62,779 nucleotides of DNA from an uncultured Verrucomicrobiales bacterium (GCA_949373085.1 CASICJ010000019.1:1-62779), one strand, 5' to 3'; positions 16,424 to 25,855 are shown, counted from the first letter of the stretch. Made by a program: numbers and translations. Notes: generated from the letters alone by a model not told the origin.

Positions 16424-17695
16424 TTAAGCCGCATTCGAGCGCCGCTTTTTCATAGCTGGGGCTTTGTCACCTTTCACAACCGCCGCATTAACAGTTACGG
16501 TTTCGATGTCTTCCCGAGATGGCACTTCGAACATAACGTCGAGCATGAGGCTCTCGAATATTGAGCGTAGAGCTCGTGCTCCGGTTCCCCGTTCAATCGC
16601 TTGCCTCGCCATTTCAGAAAGTCCGTCTTTGGTGACTTTGAGCTGAACGTTGTTCATGGAAAGCTGCTTCTGATATTGCTTTACGAGAGCGTTCTTTGGC
16701 TCGGTGACGATCTGGACTAATTCCCTTTCGGTCAATTTGCGGAGGGAAGTCAGGACGGGTAAGCGCCCGATGAACTCCGGGATCAGACCAAAGTGAAGCA
16801 GGTCCTCTGCTCGGACTTGTTTGAGGAGAGCAATCTCTTCGGCTTCTTCAGTTTCCTCAGTTTTGACTGAATTGAACCCAAGCACTCGTTTCCCAAGTCG
16901 CCGGCGGACGATGTCTTCCATCCCTACGAAAGCGCCACCACAGATAAAGAGGATTTTCTCAGTATTGAGTTGGATGTATTCCTGCTGCGGGTGCTTGCGC
17001 CCTCCTTGGGGTGGAACGTTGCAGACCGTACCTTCGAGAATCTTCAAGAGTGCTTGCTGGACTCCCTCACCGGATACATCGCGGGTGATGGAGACGTTCT
17101 CAGTCTTGCGGCCGATTTTATCGATTTCATCGACATATATAATACCGCGCTCCGCGCGCTCGACATCAAAGTCAGCAGATTGCAGAAGTCGCAGAATGAT
17201 GTTTTCAACATCTTCACCAACGTAGCCAGCTTCGGTTAGAGTGGTTGCGTCAACGATGCAGAAGGGAACATCTAGAAGGCGGGCAAGAGTTTTAGCAAGT
17301 AGGGTTTTACCGGAACCAGTGGGTCCAAGCAGGAGGATGTTTGATTTTTCGATCTCGACGTCAGCATATTTTTCATCTGCGTGCTCATGCTGACGGAGTC
17401 TCTGGTAGTGATTATAAACCGCAACCGAAAGGACTTTTTTAGCATCTTCTTGTCCAATCACGAATTCATTGAGCTGCTGTAAAAGCTCCGAGGGTGTAGG
17501 AACTCCGTCTTCAAGAAGTGTCGAAACCTCTTTGGTGGGTTCTGACTGCCCGGCAAGTTCTTTGCGAAGGATAGTGGAGCAGACGTCAATGCATTCGTTA
17601 CAAATATAGACGCCAGGTCCAGCGATGAGCTTCTTGACTTCCGAGTGACTTTTGCCACAGAAGGAGCACATGGTGAGGTTGTTTGCGCGGGCCAT
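16424..17695 (-). CDS. clpX: ATP-dependent Clp protease ATP-binding subunit ClpX
   Basis: ClpX unfolds tagged proteins and feeds them to ClpP. The N-terminal zinc-binding domain has Cys10, Cys13, Cys32 and Cys35. The AAA+ module has Walker A GPTGSGKT (about 125-132), Walker [12 protein letters not shown] and the pore loop in GYVGEDVEN. At 423 residues it has the normal length. clpP and tig, its usual neighbours, are not adjacent here; the next gene downstream is the convergent rpsA and the one upstream is ispE on the same strand. Confidence 0.97.
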   Translation of the reverse strand: MARANNLTMCSFCGKSHSEVKKLIAGPGVYICNECIDVCSTILRKELAGQSEPTKEVSTLLEDGVPTPSELLQQLNEFVIGQEDAKKVLSVAVYNHYQRLRQHEHADEKYADVEIEKSNILLLGPTGSGKTLLAKTLARLLDVPFCIVDATTLTEAGYVGEDVENIILRLLQSADFDVERAERGIIYVDEIDKIGRKTENVSITRDVSGEGVQQALLKILEGTVCNVPPQGGRKHPQQEYIQLNTEKILFICGGAFVGMEDIVRRRLGKRVLGFNSVKTEETEEAEEIALLKQVRAEDLLHFGLIPEFIGRLPVLTSLRKLTERELVQIVTEPKNALVKQYQKQLSMNNVQLKVTKDGLSEMARQAIERGTGARALRSIFESLMLDVMFEVPSREDIETVTVNAAVVKGDKAPAMKKRRSNAA

Positions 17696-17765
17696 GAATA
17701 AAAGGGGTTAGCAGATTTTCCTGTGAGGAGTTTAGCACTTTGAGCGAGTTGTGTCGCGTGATTAA

Positions 17766-18599
17766 TTAAAAGATCGAAAGGTGGGTCCAGAGGGTTGGGT
17801 CCAGTTCTTTGAGCGTTCGTTCTATGAGTGGGGCCGCGTCCTTCTGATCGCGCAGAACAGCAAAAATGGTAGAGCCTGAGCCTGACATCATGGAAGTTTG
17901 AGTTTCTGGCTGCTCAAGAAGGAATTGCTTAAGTTCACCCAAAAAACGATGCTTTTCGAAAACAGGGCGTTCCAGATCATTATATAAATCAATTTCGCCC
18001 ACCTTTGTTGGAGTGTAGGAAATACCGGGGATTTGTTGGGAGTTGCTCCAGCGGGAATAGGCCCAAGGAGTCGAGATCAAGAATCTTGGTTTAAAGAGAA
18101 GAATGGGATAGGTCCATGGTAGATTAAGCGGTTCTACGATCTCTCCCTTTCCTCGACACCAACTAGCTGATTCATAAATAAAAAGAGGGATATCGGAGCC
18201 AAGCTGCCCGGCCCATTCCGCAAGCCTTGAAAGCGGAACAGAAGTTCCCGTGAGTCGATTGAGCGCCAGAAAAGTGGATGCGGCATCTGAGCTCCCACCG
18301 CCAAGTCCGGCGCCGTGTGGAATTCTCTTTTTTAGGGTGATTCGATAGCGTGCTTCTTCCCCGGTGTTTTTTTCAAAGAGGTGGAGGGCGCGAGAAACCA
18401 AGTTGGATTGGTCGGTGGGAACGCCTGGAGTGTCGCAATGCAGGGTAAATTTTTCTGCCGATTCGAACCGAAGTTCATCGGCTAGCCCAGGTAAGGGGAG
18501 GACAAGAGTTTTAAGCCCGTGGAAACCATCCTCCCGCTTATGGGTGATCTTCAACGAAAGGTTGATTTTAGCAGGTGGGTTGATTGTGAGTGTGCTCAT
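17766..18599 (-). CDS. ispE: 4-diphosphocytidyl-2-C-methyl-D-erythritol kinase
   Basis: A GHMP kinase of the methylerythritol phosphate pathway, phosphorylating CDP-ME at its 2-hydroxyl. Marks are the N-terminal PAKINLSLKITHKREDGFH, with the catalytic-site lysine and histidine of the family, and the ATP-binding glycine-rich loop GAGLGGGSSDAAS at about 95-107. The third GHMP motif is MMSGSGSTIFAV. The start overlaps the end of the PgeF-like gene by ATGA (18596-18599). At 277 residues it has the normal length. Confidence 0.95.
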   Translation of the reverse strand: MSTLTINPPAKINLSLKITHKREDGFHGLKTLVLPLPGLADELRFESAEKFTLHCDTPGVPTDQSNLVSRALHLFEKNTGEEARYRITLKKRIPHGAGLGGGSSDAASTFLALNRLTGTSVPLSRLAEWAGQLGSDIPLFIYESASWCRGKGEIVEPLNLPWTYPILLFKPRFLISTPWAYSRWSNSQQIPGISYTPTKVGEIDLYNDLERPVFEKHRFLGELKQFLLEQPETQTSMMSGSGSTIFAVLRDQKDAAPLIERTLKELDPTLWTHLSIF

Positions 18600-19255
18600 G
18601 AGCAGTAATGTCCAAGCAAAGCGAGGTGTCGTCCGGTTTTTCCTTCTTCACGACGATAAGAGTAGAATCTCTCATGGTTGGAAGCGGTGCAAAGGCCACA
18701 GTCGTGAAAGTTTTCAGGTAAGACCCCAGATAGTATCGCCTGATCTCGAATTGTTTTGGCGAAATCAACTTCATAGTGTGGAGGCCTGATACAGGGTGCC
18801 AATACGGCCACAAGGTTTACGGGGTTGGTTTGGAAATTGAGATGCATCGCTCGAATTATGTTTCTAGTGATGTTGAGTTTTGTTCCTTTTTTTCCAGAAT
18901 GAAGAAGTCCAATTGCTCCAGTTTTACGATCGAGGAGATAAAGTGCGCCGCAATCAGCGACATGGATTCCGAGAAGGTTATTTCCCGATGTTATTAGGCC
19001 ATCGACTCCCGGAGATATCAGTGGCGATTGTTTTGTGATCACAGCAATCTTGTCTCCATGAATCTGTTCGGCATGGAAAGTTTTGCTAAATCCCAGCGAT
19101 TGAACAGCGGCGGCGTGATATTTAGAAAGATGTATCAATGTTTCTTTCTTGTCAGTAGAAGTTTGGACACCAGAAATCCGTTCTACAAAATCGGCACAAT
19201 GGTCCCTCGATTGTAGAATCGAAGACAAAAAGAAAGACGCTTCCTGCACGCCCAA
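18596..19255 (-). CDS. Laccase-domain protein of the PgeF/YfiH family
   Basis: A copper- or zinc-dependent enzyme family with purine nucleoside phosphorylase and adenosine deaminase activity, also linked to peptidoglycan editing. Visible marks are HAEQIHGD, DGLIT, the metal-ligand ADCGALYLLD and LLHSGKKGT, and the CGLCTASN end region. The N-terminal part (FVERISGVQTSTDKKE) is shortened and lacks the usual GG-V-S-x-x-x-Y-x-S-L-N-L segment. The start is a TTG at 19255 or a GTG at 19249, neither with a Shine-Dalgarno sequence. It is coupled to ispE by ATGA. Confidence 0.8.
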   Translation of the reverse strand: MGVQEASFFLSSILQSRDHCADFVERISGVQTSTDKKETLIHLSKYHAAAVQSLGFSKTFHAEQIHGDKIAVITKQSPLISPGVDGLITSGNNLLGIHVADCGALYLLDRKTGAIGLLHSGKKGTKLNITRNIIRAMHLNFQTNPVNLVAVLAPCIRPPHYEVDFAKTIRDQAILSGVLPENFHDCGLCTASNHERFYSYRREEGKTGRHLALLGHYCS

Positions 19256-19318
19256 GAGCGTAGAGGAAGCGTTTCAAGTTCGCAAAGGTTCCTTCGCGAA
19301 CATTTGGTTTGGAAGTTG

Positions 19319-19780
19319 CTATGATTCCAGATTTTTACCTTCGATCGCCTGGTTGGCTGCAGCGACTGAAGATGCGTCGACTTCATCAAGGTCTTCCATA
19401 ATATTAGCTAATTCGGAAGCAATATGTTGTCGCATGGTTGAAACGATTTCAGACCCGTTGTTTGTTATGCGAACCATAATTTTACGGCGGTCTTCAGCTG
19501 CGTGAACACGCTCGACAAAACCAAGCTTTTCGAGGCGATCAACGAGACCGGTAGCGGCTGCGGTAGAGTGGCCCATTTTCTTGGCGATCGCAGACATTGT
19601 GAGGTAGTCCTCGCTAGAAAGGTAGGTAAGAAGGAAAAACTGAGGGAAAGAAATGTTTCCACGGTTTAGTTCACTTGAAAGATTCAAGATGCACGACCGC
19701 TGGGTCATCATCACAAAGTCAGCCAATCGGTTTGGGTCCACTTTTTGTGGGCTTGAGGTGTTGAGTGTGCTTGCTTTCAT
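19319..19780 (-). CDS. MarR family transcriptional regulator
   Basis: A 153-residue winged-helix regulator. The DNA-binding segment reads YLTMSAIAKKMGHSTAAATGLVDRLEKLGFVER, followed by the wing DRRKIMVRIT with the family's D-x-R motif. It precedes the PgeF-like gene and ispE by 63 bases on the same strand. The 149 bases upstream are very A+T-rich and likely carry its promoter. Ligand and regulon are unknown. Confidence 0.9.
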   Translation of the reverse strand: MKASTLNTSSPQKVDPNRLADFVMMTQRSCILNLSSELNRGNISFPQFFLLTYLSSEDYLTMSAIAKKMGHSTAAATGLVDRLEKLGFVERVHAAEDRRKIMVRITNNGSEIVSTMRQHIASELANIMEDLDEVDASSVAAANQAIEGKNLES

Positions 19781-19929
19781 TGTATATCAGCTTTTTTGAA
19801 TTATTTAGATATTTAGGATGCCCTAGTAGCTTCGTTAGGAGTATTACCAAGAAAAACAGAGTACATTCAAGTGATAAAGATAAATTTTTTTAAATAAAGT
19901 GGGTTTCACTCACAATAAGGAGAGGGTAA

Positions 19930-20394
19930 TTAGTCCAAATCCCTGATAGTTTGGGGGGCTTGATCGTTTTCAGGCAATCCCTCCTCATCTAATTTTTTTG
20001 TTTCACCGTCGATCTCGTCCTCTTGCTGGAACTCCTCTTCGTCATGCGTGCTCTGTTTTCTGTCCGGTTTCTGATAGGCTATGACAGCATTACCTTTTTT
20101 TGTTTCTCCACTTAACAAGTCGGCTGCGAAAAAGTCCCGGATTCGTTCGCCGGAGGGGCGAAGAGATGCTGTGCGGCCATCGGGACCTCTTGATTGGTAA
20201 ATTATTCCTTTGGGTAGGGTTCCAGTTCCTAATTTTTGAATGAGGACAAATTTACCCCGCTTGGAGACCGAAGCGATACGACCAACAATTATTTGATCTG
20301 GACCATCGATATTCTTGCGTTCCTTTTGTTCGTCTGGTGCGGTTTTGCTACCGCAGGATACGAGCAACAAAGAAATAAAAAGGAGGGATTTCAT
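19930..20394 (-). CDS. Putative lipoprotein
   Basis: A 154-residue protein with a lipoprotein signal (MKSLLFISLLLVSCGSK; lipobox LVSC, Cys14). A small central domain (about 35-110) has the pattern IIVGRIASVSKRGKFVLIQK, reminiscent of an OB-like beta fold. The tail is highly acidic and of low complexity. It overlaps tilS by ATGA and is the last gene of the murI operon. No family is recognised. Confidence 0.78.
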   Translation of the reverse strand: MKSLLFISLLLVSCGSKTAPDEQKERKNIDGPDQIIVGRIASVSKRGKFVLIQKLGTGTLPKGIIYQSRGPDGRTASLRPSGERIRDFFAADLLSGETKKGNAVIAYQKPDRKQSTHDEEEFQQEDEIDGETKKLDEEGLPENDQAPQTIRDLD

Positions 20395-21308
20395 GAGCTG
20401 ATAAAAAGGCGTGCCTCCTTCCGGCGCAAACGTTGCCCTCCGGGGAGGTTCATGGACGGAGGAGCATCTGGGTGTATTATCGAAAGGGCTTGATCGACGT
20501 GGGCCGAAGTGAGGTTTGGGATTCTATGCGATGAGAGGAATTGGTGGATTGAACGCTTTTGCAGAGCTTGCGGAAGGGTCCGAAGAGTTGGAAGGTAGAT
20601 TCTCCCTTGAGGATCCAGAATTTCAACTTCGGATAGAAAATTGTCTGCAGCATCTTCCAGCCCCCAGTGATGATCAGAGGCACGTAGAATATTCGTGGTG
20701 ATATCTCGCTTCATAATGTCACAGAGAAGGGGGATTGCTTCGTTTCTGAGCCGGTTGCGAGTCGCAAAAGGTTCGAGGTTTGAAGAATCGTCGCGGAAGG
20801 AATGGTTTAGGCTTAAGAGGTATCGACTAATGAATTCTCTACGAACCTCCAAAAAAGGTCTAAGGATTGTTAAAGGGCCAATCTCTTGCTGACTCTTCAT
20901 CCCTTTGAGACCTGCAGTACCCCGAAGGAGATTGAAAAGGATAGTTTCAGCCTGATCGTCGGCATGATGCGCAAGGAGGATATGATTGATTCCCGTTTGG
21001 GTGGCACATTCCTGAAAAAAGCGATGCCGCGCATCTCGAGCTGCAGTTTCGAGAGAGAGGTTTTCATTCTCAGCTAGTTCCGCAACATTGACTCGGTCTA
21101 CAATAAGATCTTTGCCCAGGAGCTTACGGAGAAATTTTTCGTCATCCTCGGACTCGCCCCTGCGAAGTTCGTGATTCAAATGACAATAAACGATTTTGTT
21201 AAAACCATTTTCGACGAGCCAGTGATGTAATGCGATAGAATCTCGTCCACCGGAAATACCGACAAGGTAGGGCTCTTCCGGATTCAGCCATTCTGGGGGT
21301 GAGATCAT
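20391..21308 (-). CDS. tilS: tRNA(Ile)-lysidine synthetase
   Basis: TilS converts C34 of tRNA-Ile(CAU) to lysidine so that it reads AUA. The PP-loop is SGGRDS near the N-terminus, followed by CHLNHELRRGESEDDE and LLAHHADDQAETIL, all typical. I chose the ATG at 21308 because it gives an ATGA overlap with the methyltransferase stop (21305); a longer frame starting at 21365 would intrude 61 bases into that gene. The product is then 305 residues, short for TilS, so the C-terminal TilS_C domain is reduced or absent. Confidence 0.93.
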   Translation of the reverse strand: MISPPEWLNPEEPYLVGISGGRDSIALHHWLVENGFNKIVYCHLNHELRRGESEDDEKFLRKLLGKDLIVDRVNVAELAENENLSLETAARDARHRFFQECATQTGINHILLAHHADDQAETILFNLLRGTAGLKGMKSQQEIGPLTILRPFLEVRREFISRYLLSLNHSFRDDSSNLEPFATRNRLRNEAIPLLCDIMKRDITTNILRASDHHWGLEDAADNFLSEVEILDPQGRIYLPTLRTLPQALQKRSIHQFLSSHRIPNLTSAHVDQALSIIHPDAPPSMNLPGGQRLRRKEARLFISS

Positions 21309-22138
21309 GGCTTTCGAAATACCATGAAGTGCTGCCATGGCAAATCGTCGATGGTTTTGTCCCAAACAAGGCCAGCCATAGCCATTTCTTTCTTGGCTTG
21401 ATCCTGACTCATTTTATGGAGTGGTTTGATGGGGACATTGGGGTCCTCCTCTCGATATTCCAGAAGATAAACACGTCCACCTGATTTGAGAGCGGAAGCG
21501 ATTGATGTCATCATTTCATAAGGATGCGAAAATTCATGATAGGCATCGACCATTAGAGCGGCATTGATGGATTGGTCGGGAAGACCAATATCATCGATCT
21601 TACCGAGGTGAGGGGAAACATTTTTGATGTCTAACTGCTCGGCTCTTACTTTTAGGAAGTCAATCATCTCTGGTTGGATATCGACCGAAACCACTCTTGA
21701 GTTAAGATGATTCATGGCAATCCGGAGGCTGTAATATCCGGAACCAGCTCCGATATCAGCTAGAATCTCCCCAGGAGCTAGCTTGATTAAATCGAGGGCC
21801 TTTTTTGGTGCTTCTTCCTGTTCCCGCTCCCGTCTCTCTAGCCAGTTGATAGCAGGATGGCCCATTACGTAGGCGATCTCACGTCCTTGATAATACTTGC
21901 CAATACCATCACGAGTTTTTGGTCCGTTGGAATAAAGATCGTGATCAGGTTGGGGTGGTTGGTATTCAGCACTTTGGTCAGCGGTGGTGACAGATTCCCA
22001 ATATTCCGAAGTATCTCCGATATCGTTCTCGATCCCAGTTTCTCGATCATCTCTGGAAGGCGAGTCTTTCTTTGTGAAGGCCCAATAAGTGAAGCCGGAG
22101 ATGGTCAGTAGAATGGCGATAAGAGGAATTTTTTTCAT
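21305..22138 (-). CDS. Membrane-anchored class I SAM-dependent methyltransferase
   Basis: A 277-residue protein with an N-terminal hydrophobic segment (residues 4-20), a polar linker, and a Rossmann methyltransferase domain from about residue 95. Motif I is LADIGAGSGYYSLRIA, followed by VVSVDIQPEMIDFL and the post-motif region ALMVDAYHEFSHP. Such exported or anchored methyltransferases, found widely in marine Planctomycetes and Verrucomicrobia, have no assigned substrate. It is coupled by ATGA to murI upstream and to tilS downstream. Confidence 0.82.
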   Translation of the reverse strand: MKKIPLIAILLTISGFTYWAFTKKDSPSRDDRETGIENDIGDTSEYWESVTTADQSAEYQPPQPDHDLYSNGPKTRDGIGKYYQGREIAYVMGHPAINWLERREREQEEAPKKALDLIKLAPGEILADIGAGSGYYSLRIAMNHLNSRVVSVDIQPEMIDFLKVRAEQLDIKNVSPHLGKIDDIGLPDQSINAALMVDAYHEFSHPYEMMTSIASALKSGGRVYLLEYREEDPNVPIKPLHKMSQDQAKKEMAMAGLVWDKTIDDLPWQHFMVFRKP

Positions 22139-22902
22139 GGCATGAGAAAATGTTGGCAGGAGGAAGGGAGCTCTGAAATCAGGATTTCACACAGTCTTGA
22201 GAATTCTTTTGGGTCTCCTGTTGTTAATACATTAACCACGTTTTGCTCGGGAGTGCTCAATGGTTGTTGGCTGACTCTCCGCGCAATGGCGCTCCCTGTA
22301 TCAATAAACTTTATGTGGTCGGGGAGGCGAGCCTCAAGAGCGGGACGTAAAAATGAATAGTGGCTACATCCAAGAATGAAAACATCTGCATTTGCTGCTA
22401 AAATGCTAGATGTGTATTCATCGATCGCTCGATCAACCTCGTCTCCTTCTAGAACCCCTCGTTCCACGAATTCAACAAACTTTGGGCAGGGTTGTGTGAT
22501 GACTCGAAGATCTTTAGCGTGGGTTGCAACAAGACTATGAAATTTTTCACCTGCGAGGGACGCTTCGGTAGCGAGGACCCCAATGGTGCCTGTCTGAGTT
22601 AGCTCGGAAGCTGGTTTGACGCCCGGCTCCATTCCAACAAAGGGAATACAATATCGTGATCGAAGGGCTTCGATCGCTACGATTGTGGCTGAATTACAGG
22701 CGATCACTATGATCTCTGCCCCTTTGCTAATTAGGAAATCGCTCAGAGCGAAAGTGCGATTCCGAATCTCAGAAAAATCCTTATTCCCGTAGGGACACCA
22801 AGCGGTATCGCCGACGTAAGTGAGTGATTGTTCTGGGAGCTGGGCACGAATTTCCCGCATGACGGATAAGCCGCCAACACCGGAATCAAGGATGCCAATC
22901 AC
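22135..22902 (-). CDS. murI: Glutamate racemase
   Basis: MurI supplies D-glutamate for peptidoglycan. The family marks are GILDSGVGGLSVMREI at the start, the first catalytic cysteine in ACNSATIVAIEALR and the second in GCSHYSFLRP. I prefer the GTG at 22902, which begins the protein at the first strand as in other MurI proteins (255 residues). The longer frame would start with a TTG at 22944 that lies inside the T tract of the rplI terminator. It is the first of four genes joined by ATGA overlaps. Confidence 0.94.
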   Translation of the reverse strand: MIGILDSGVGGLSVMREIRAQLPEQSLTYVGDTAWCPYGNKDFSEIRNRTFALSDFLISKGAEIIVIACNSATIVAIEALRSRYCIPFVGMEPGVKPASELTQTGTIGVLATEASLAGEKFHSLVATHAKDLRVITQPCPKFVEFVERGVLEGDEVDRAIDEYTSSILAANADVFILGCSHYSFLRPALEARLPDHIKFIDTGSAIARRVSQQPLSTPEQNVVNVLTTGDPKEFSRLCEILISELPSSCQHFLMP

Positions 22903-22942
22903 TCTCCAAAGTCTGCCGCTTAAAACTCTGAGTGGAAACGAC

Positions 22943-22974
22943 AAAAAAAGCCCGGTAATTACGACCGGGCTTTT
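22943..22974 (-). terminator. Rho-independent terminator of rplI
   Basis: AAAAGCCCGGT and ACCGGGCTTTT form an eleven-base-pair stem with a seven-base loop, giving a run of seven T in the minus-strand direction after rplI. It is nearly symmetrical and might act in both directions. It separates rplI from the murI operon. Confidence 0.92.
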
Positions 22975-22998
22975 GAAAAATAAGATCGACGATTTACC

Positions 22999-23466
22999 CT
23001 AAGAAGCAGGTGCTTCAGTTGCTTCGACGCTAACCGTGAGAGAGGTGGTTACGTCGGCATGAAGCTTAATCTCAACATCGCTATTACCTGTCGATTTGAT
23101 AGGCTTGTTTAGCTGAATTGAGGTCCGGTCGATAGAAATGCCCTTTTCTTCGAGTGCTTTGTGGATATCGATGGTCGTGACTGACCCAAAAGCCTTACCA
23201 TTCTTGCCTACATCGAGAGTGAACTTGGCTTTTATACGGGAGATCTTACTTGCAAGCTCCTGGGCTTCATTGAGCTCCTGGGTCTCACGCTTGGCGCGAG
23301 CAGCCTGAAGGTTCTCGATCTGGCGTAAATTGCCGTGAGTTGCCTCATAGGCCTTGCCTGTCGGAATGAGGAAATTGCGGGCAAAGCCAGCTTTCACTTT
23401 TACGACGTCAGCTTCTGCGCCAAGGTTATCAATTTTTTCGCGGAGGATTACTTCAGTCTGGGCCAT
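22999..23466 (-). CDS. rplI: 50S ribosomal protein L9
   Basis: L9 has the characteristic N-terminal domain EVILREKIDNLGAEADVVKVKAGFARNFLIPTGKA, the long connecting helix (about 45-75) and a C-terminal domain with FGSVTTIDIHKALEEKG. At 155 residues it is of normal length. Its usual partners rpsF, ssb and rpsR are not next to it, so it seems to be transcribed alone, ending at the terminator at 22943-22974. Confidence 0.97.
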   Translation of the reverse strand: MAQTEVILREKIDNLGAEADVVKVKAGFARNFLIPTGKAYEATHGNLRQIENLQAARAKRETQELNEAQELASKISRIKAKFTLDVGKNGKAFGSVTTIDIHKALEEKGISIDRTSIQLNKPIKSTGNSDVEIKLHADVTTSLTVSVEATEAPAS

Positions 23467-23499
23467 GGATTTAAAGGGAAAGGGTTCTCGGGAGCGCGG

Positions 23500-23528
23500 G
23501 GAATAAGGATTTGAAGCGAGTCAGTCAA
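23500..23528 (-). promoter_or_regulatory. Candidate promoter of rplI
   Basis: On the minus strand TTGACT is followed after 17 bases by TATTCC, with the rplI start 34 bases further on. The -35 match is good and the -10 match poor. The remaining sequence between rplI and the sulfatase (23529-23749) holds no gene that I can see. Confidence 0.3.
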
Positions 23529-23749
23529 GGAATTATCAGCGTAGATTAAGAATCTCTGCCAAAAATGAGGTTGGATTGAAGCTTTGCTGAGCTGGTAATT
23601 TGCTGGTTGAGTTGAAATCTTTGCTTATTTGAAATGGGTTAATTGAATTGATAGATGTAGGAAAGCGATTATTTCGTCTGCGTTGAACTGCCGCTAGCCA
23701 CGGCGAAGATTTTGAGGCTCCATGCAGGATCAGGTTTCCTCCCCCTTTT

Positions 23750-25219
23750 CTAATCGTAAAGTGGTAGTTTTGCGCGATTGTTTGGAGTCCGGTCTTGCTC
23801 GAAAGCGGCTTCGAGACGGTTCACAATTTCTGGATTTTGTTTGGCGAGGTCGTTACCTTCGGCCGGATCTTTTCGAATGTTGTAGAGTTGCCATTTTCCG
23901 GGTTTCTTACTTTTTGCCTTTTGGCGGACTACCTTCCAAGGGAAGTCGATAACAGCGAGTTGTCCGCCATAACCGTGGAATTCCCAAATCATTGGTTTGC
24001 TTCGTTCAAAAGATTTTTTGGTTAGAGCTGGCGTGAGGTCAGATCCATCAAGTTCTTTGGGAATCTTGACTCTGGCAGCCTTGCATAGAGTTGGAAACCA
24101 ATCAGGAAAGTAGGATGGCGCAGAAGTCGTGGAACCAGCTTCGATTTTTCCTGGCCAACGAACGATAGCCGGAACCCGTATTCCACCCTCATTGACTGAA
24201 CCCTTCCATCCTCGGAGCCCAGCGGTAGAATTAAAGAAAGGGGCGTCTACCCCACCCACATGAAATTTAGGATCACGCGAAGGGTGAGTTGTTCCATTAT
24301 CAGAGGTGAATACAACTATTGTATTCTCGACGAGACCATGCTTTTTGAGGCGTTGAAGTATCGTGCCGACGTGTTCGTCGAGATCTGAGATCATGGCAGC
24401 ATACCCGGCCCGGGGGCGTGGGTGTGGGAGATAACCGTTCTGTCCGCGGTAAGGTCCTTTTTTTTGATCCCATTCTTTGGGATACCGATCAATCCATTCT
24501 TGTGGAGGATGCATCGCGACGTGGGGTTCCACGAAGGGGAGATAGAGAAAGAAAGGGGTGTCTTTATTTTTATCCAGGAACTCTAAGGCTTCTTCTAGAA
24601 TCCGATCGGGCGCATAGGTTTCGTCCCGGTAGTCGTTTGCCTTAATTTCCTCCTTTGGTCTTCGAAGGTGTCCTGGGATGGGTTGTTTGTTGATGATTTC
24701 CTCTCCTTCGTCGTCATCGAGAAACGGGGGGAAAAATGAGTGTGCATTTCGCTGGCAGTTATATCCGTAAAAACGGTCGAATCCTTGTTTGATTGGGGAG
24801 CCGGAGCTGTCTGTTGGCCCTAATCCCCATTTTCCAAAGCCTCCGCTAACGTAGCCGCCTTCCTTAAGAGCTTCAGCAATTGTAATGGCTCCACTGGTAA
24901 TAGGCCACTGACCCGGGAATTTCCGACCGTTTTTCGAATCCCCATTATTACGAATTTCAGCATGTCCTAAATGGAGCCCTGTCAAGAGAACGCACCGAGC
25001 AGGTGCGCACACGGGCGCTCCGGTGTAGTGGTGGGTGAATTTTATTCCCTGGCTTGCTAGTTGATCGATATTTGGAGTTCTAATCTTCTTCTGGCCGTAA
25101 CAACCCAGTTCACCGTAACCGAGATCATCCGCGAGTATAAAAACAATATTTGGCTTTCGATCAGCTTGAGCGGCTAATATGGCCACTGTTAGAAATGATG
25201 AAATCAACTTCATAGACAT
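23750..25219 (-). CDS. Type I sulfatase (arylsulfatase-like, exported)
   Basis: A 489-residue formylglycine-dependent sulfatase that should release sulfate from an organic sulfate ester. The N-terminus is a signal peptide (MSMKLISSFLTVAILAAQA), and metal ligands appear in FILADDLGYGELGCYGQ. The active-site motif is CAPAR, in PVCAPARCVLLTGLH, whose cysteine is converted to formylglycine, which requires a sulfatase-modifying enzyme not in this window. FTSDNGTTHPSRD and GLRGWKGSVNEGGIRVPAIVRWPG are family segments. Algal polysaccharide sulfates are likely substrates in a marine relative, but this is inference. Confidence 0.93.
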   Translation of the reverse strand: MSMKLISSFLTVAILAAQADRKPNIVFILADDLGYGELGCYGQKKIRTPNIDQLASQGIKFTHHYTGAPVCAPARCVLLTGLHLGHAEIRNNGDSKNGRKFPGQWPITSGAITIAEALKEGGYVSGGFGKWGLGPTDSSGSPIKQGFDRFYGYNCQRNAHSFFPPFLDDDEGEEIINKQPIPGHLRRPKEEIKANDYRDETYAPDRILEEALEFLDKNKDTPFFLYLPFVEPHVAMHPPQEWIDRYPKEWDQKKGPYRGQNGYLPHPRPRAGYAAMISDLDEHVGTILQRLKKHGLVENTIVVFTSDNGTTHPSRDPKFHVGGVDAPFFNSTAGLRGWKGSVNEGGIRVPAIVRWPGKIEAGSTTSAPSYFPDWFPTLCKAARVKIPKELDGSDLTPALTKKSFERSKPMIWEFHGYGGQLAVIDFPWKVVRQKAKSKKPGKWQLYNIRKDPAEGNDLAKQNPEIVNRLEAAFEQDRTPNNRAKLPLYD

Positions 25220-25285
25220 GTATCTATACAGATCAGAGTTAGAATTGAACTTTGAATTTCAAGATGCTGGACGTAAGACATCGAT

Positions 25286-25855
25286 ATGAGAAAACGAGCA
25301 GGGGAAGCGCGAGATAATCGTCATTCCCGTCCACGCGGTGAAAGGGAAGCGAGACCGAGGGGGGAAGGTGACTTGTTCGAGATTCTCGATAATAAAGAAA
25401 AACCTCTTTTACTGATACTTGATTGTGTTCAGGACCCCAATAATTTGGGTGCTATTTTAAGAACTGCCGATGGCGCTGGCGTAGATGCGGTCATAGCTCC
25501 AAAAGATAAAGCGGTTGGTTTGACCGATACCGTAAGACGTGTCTCAGTTGGGGCTGCCGAAAGCGTGCCCTTTGTTAAGGTTACAAATCTGGCTCGAACA
25601 ATGAGGGAGCTGAAAGAACGCGGAATCTGGATTTTTGGAACGTCTGACCAAGCAACGCAATCTCTTTATGAGACGGATTTAAAGGGAGCAGTCGCAATTG
25701 TGATGGGGCGCGAGGGGGAAGGGATGCGGCAACTCACTGAGAAGGAGTGTGATTTTTTGGTGAATTTTCCCATGAAAGGAACTGTCGACTGTTTGAATGT
25801 TAGTGTTTCAGCAGGTGTTTGTTTATATGAAGCTGTGAGGCAACGGGCGGAGTGA
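25286..25855 (+). CDS. TrmH/SpoU family RNA 2'-O-methyltransferase (RlmB-like)
   Basis: A SPOUT knot methyltransferase of 189 residues that ribose-methylates rRNA or tRNA. All three motifs are visible: [33 protein letters not shown] and [17 protein letters not shown]. In place of the usual N-terminal L30e-like substrate domain of RlmB there is a short Arg-rich extension (residues 1-30), so RNA target cannot be assigned with certainty; 23S rRNA G2251 is one possibility. It diverges from the sulfatase gene with 66 bases between them. Confidence 0.87.
   Translation: MRKRAGEARDNRHSRPRGEREARPRGEGDLFEILDNKEKPLLLILDCVQDPNNLGAILRTADGAGVDAVIAPKDKAVGLTDTVRRVSVGAAESVPFVKVTNLARTMRELKERGIWIFGTSDQATQSLYETDLKGAVAIVMGREGEGMRQLTEKECDFLVNFPMKGTVDCLNVSVSAGVCLYEAVRQRAE

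Noticed and set aside
16400..16425. Small hairpin CTTGG/CCAAG followed by six T before the end of clpX
   Set aside because: It is oriented on the plus strand while clpX is on the minus strand, and the stem is only five base pairs.
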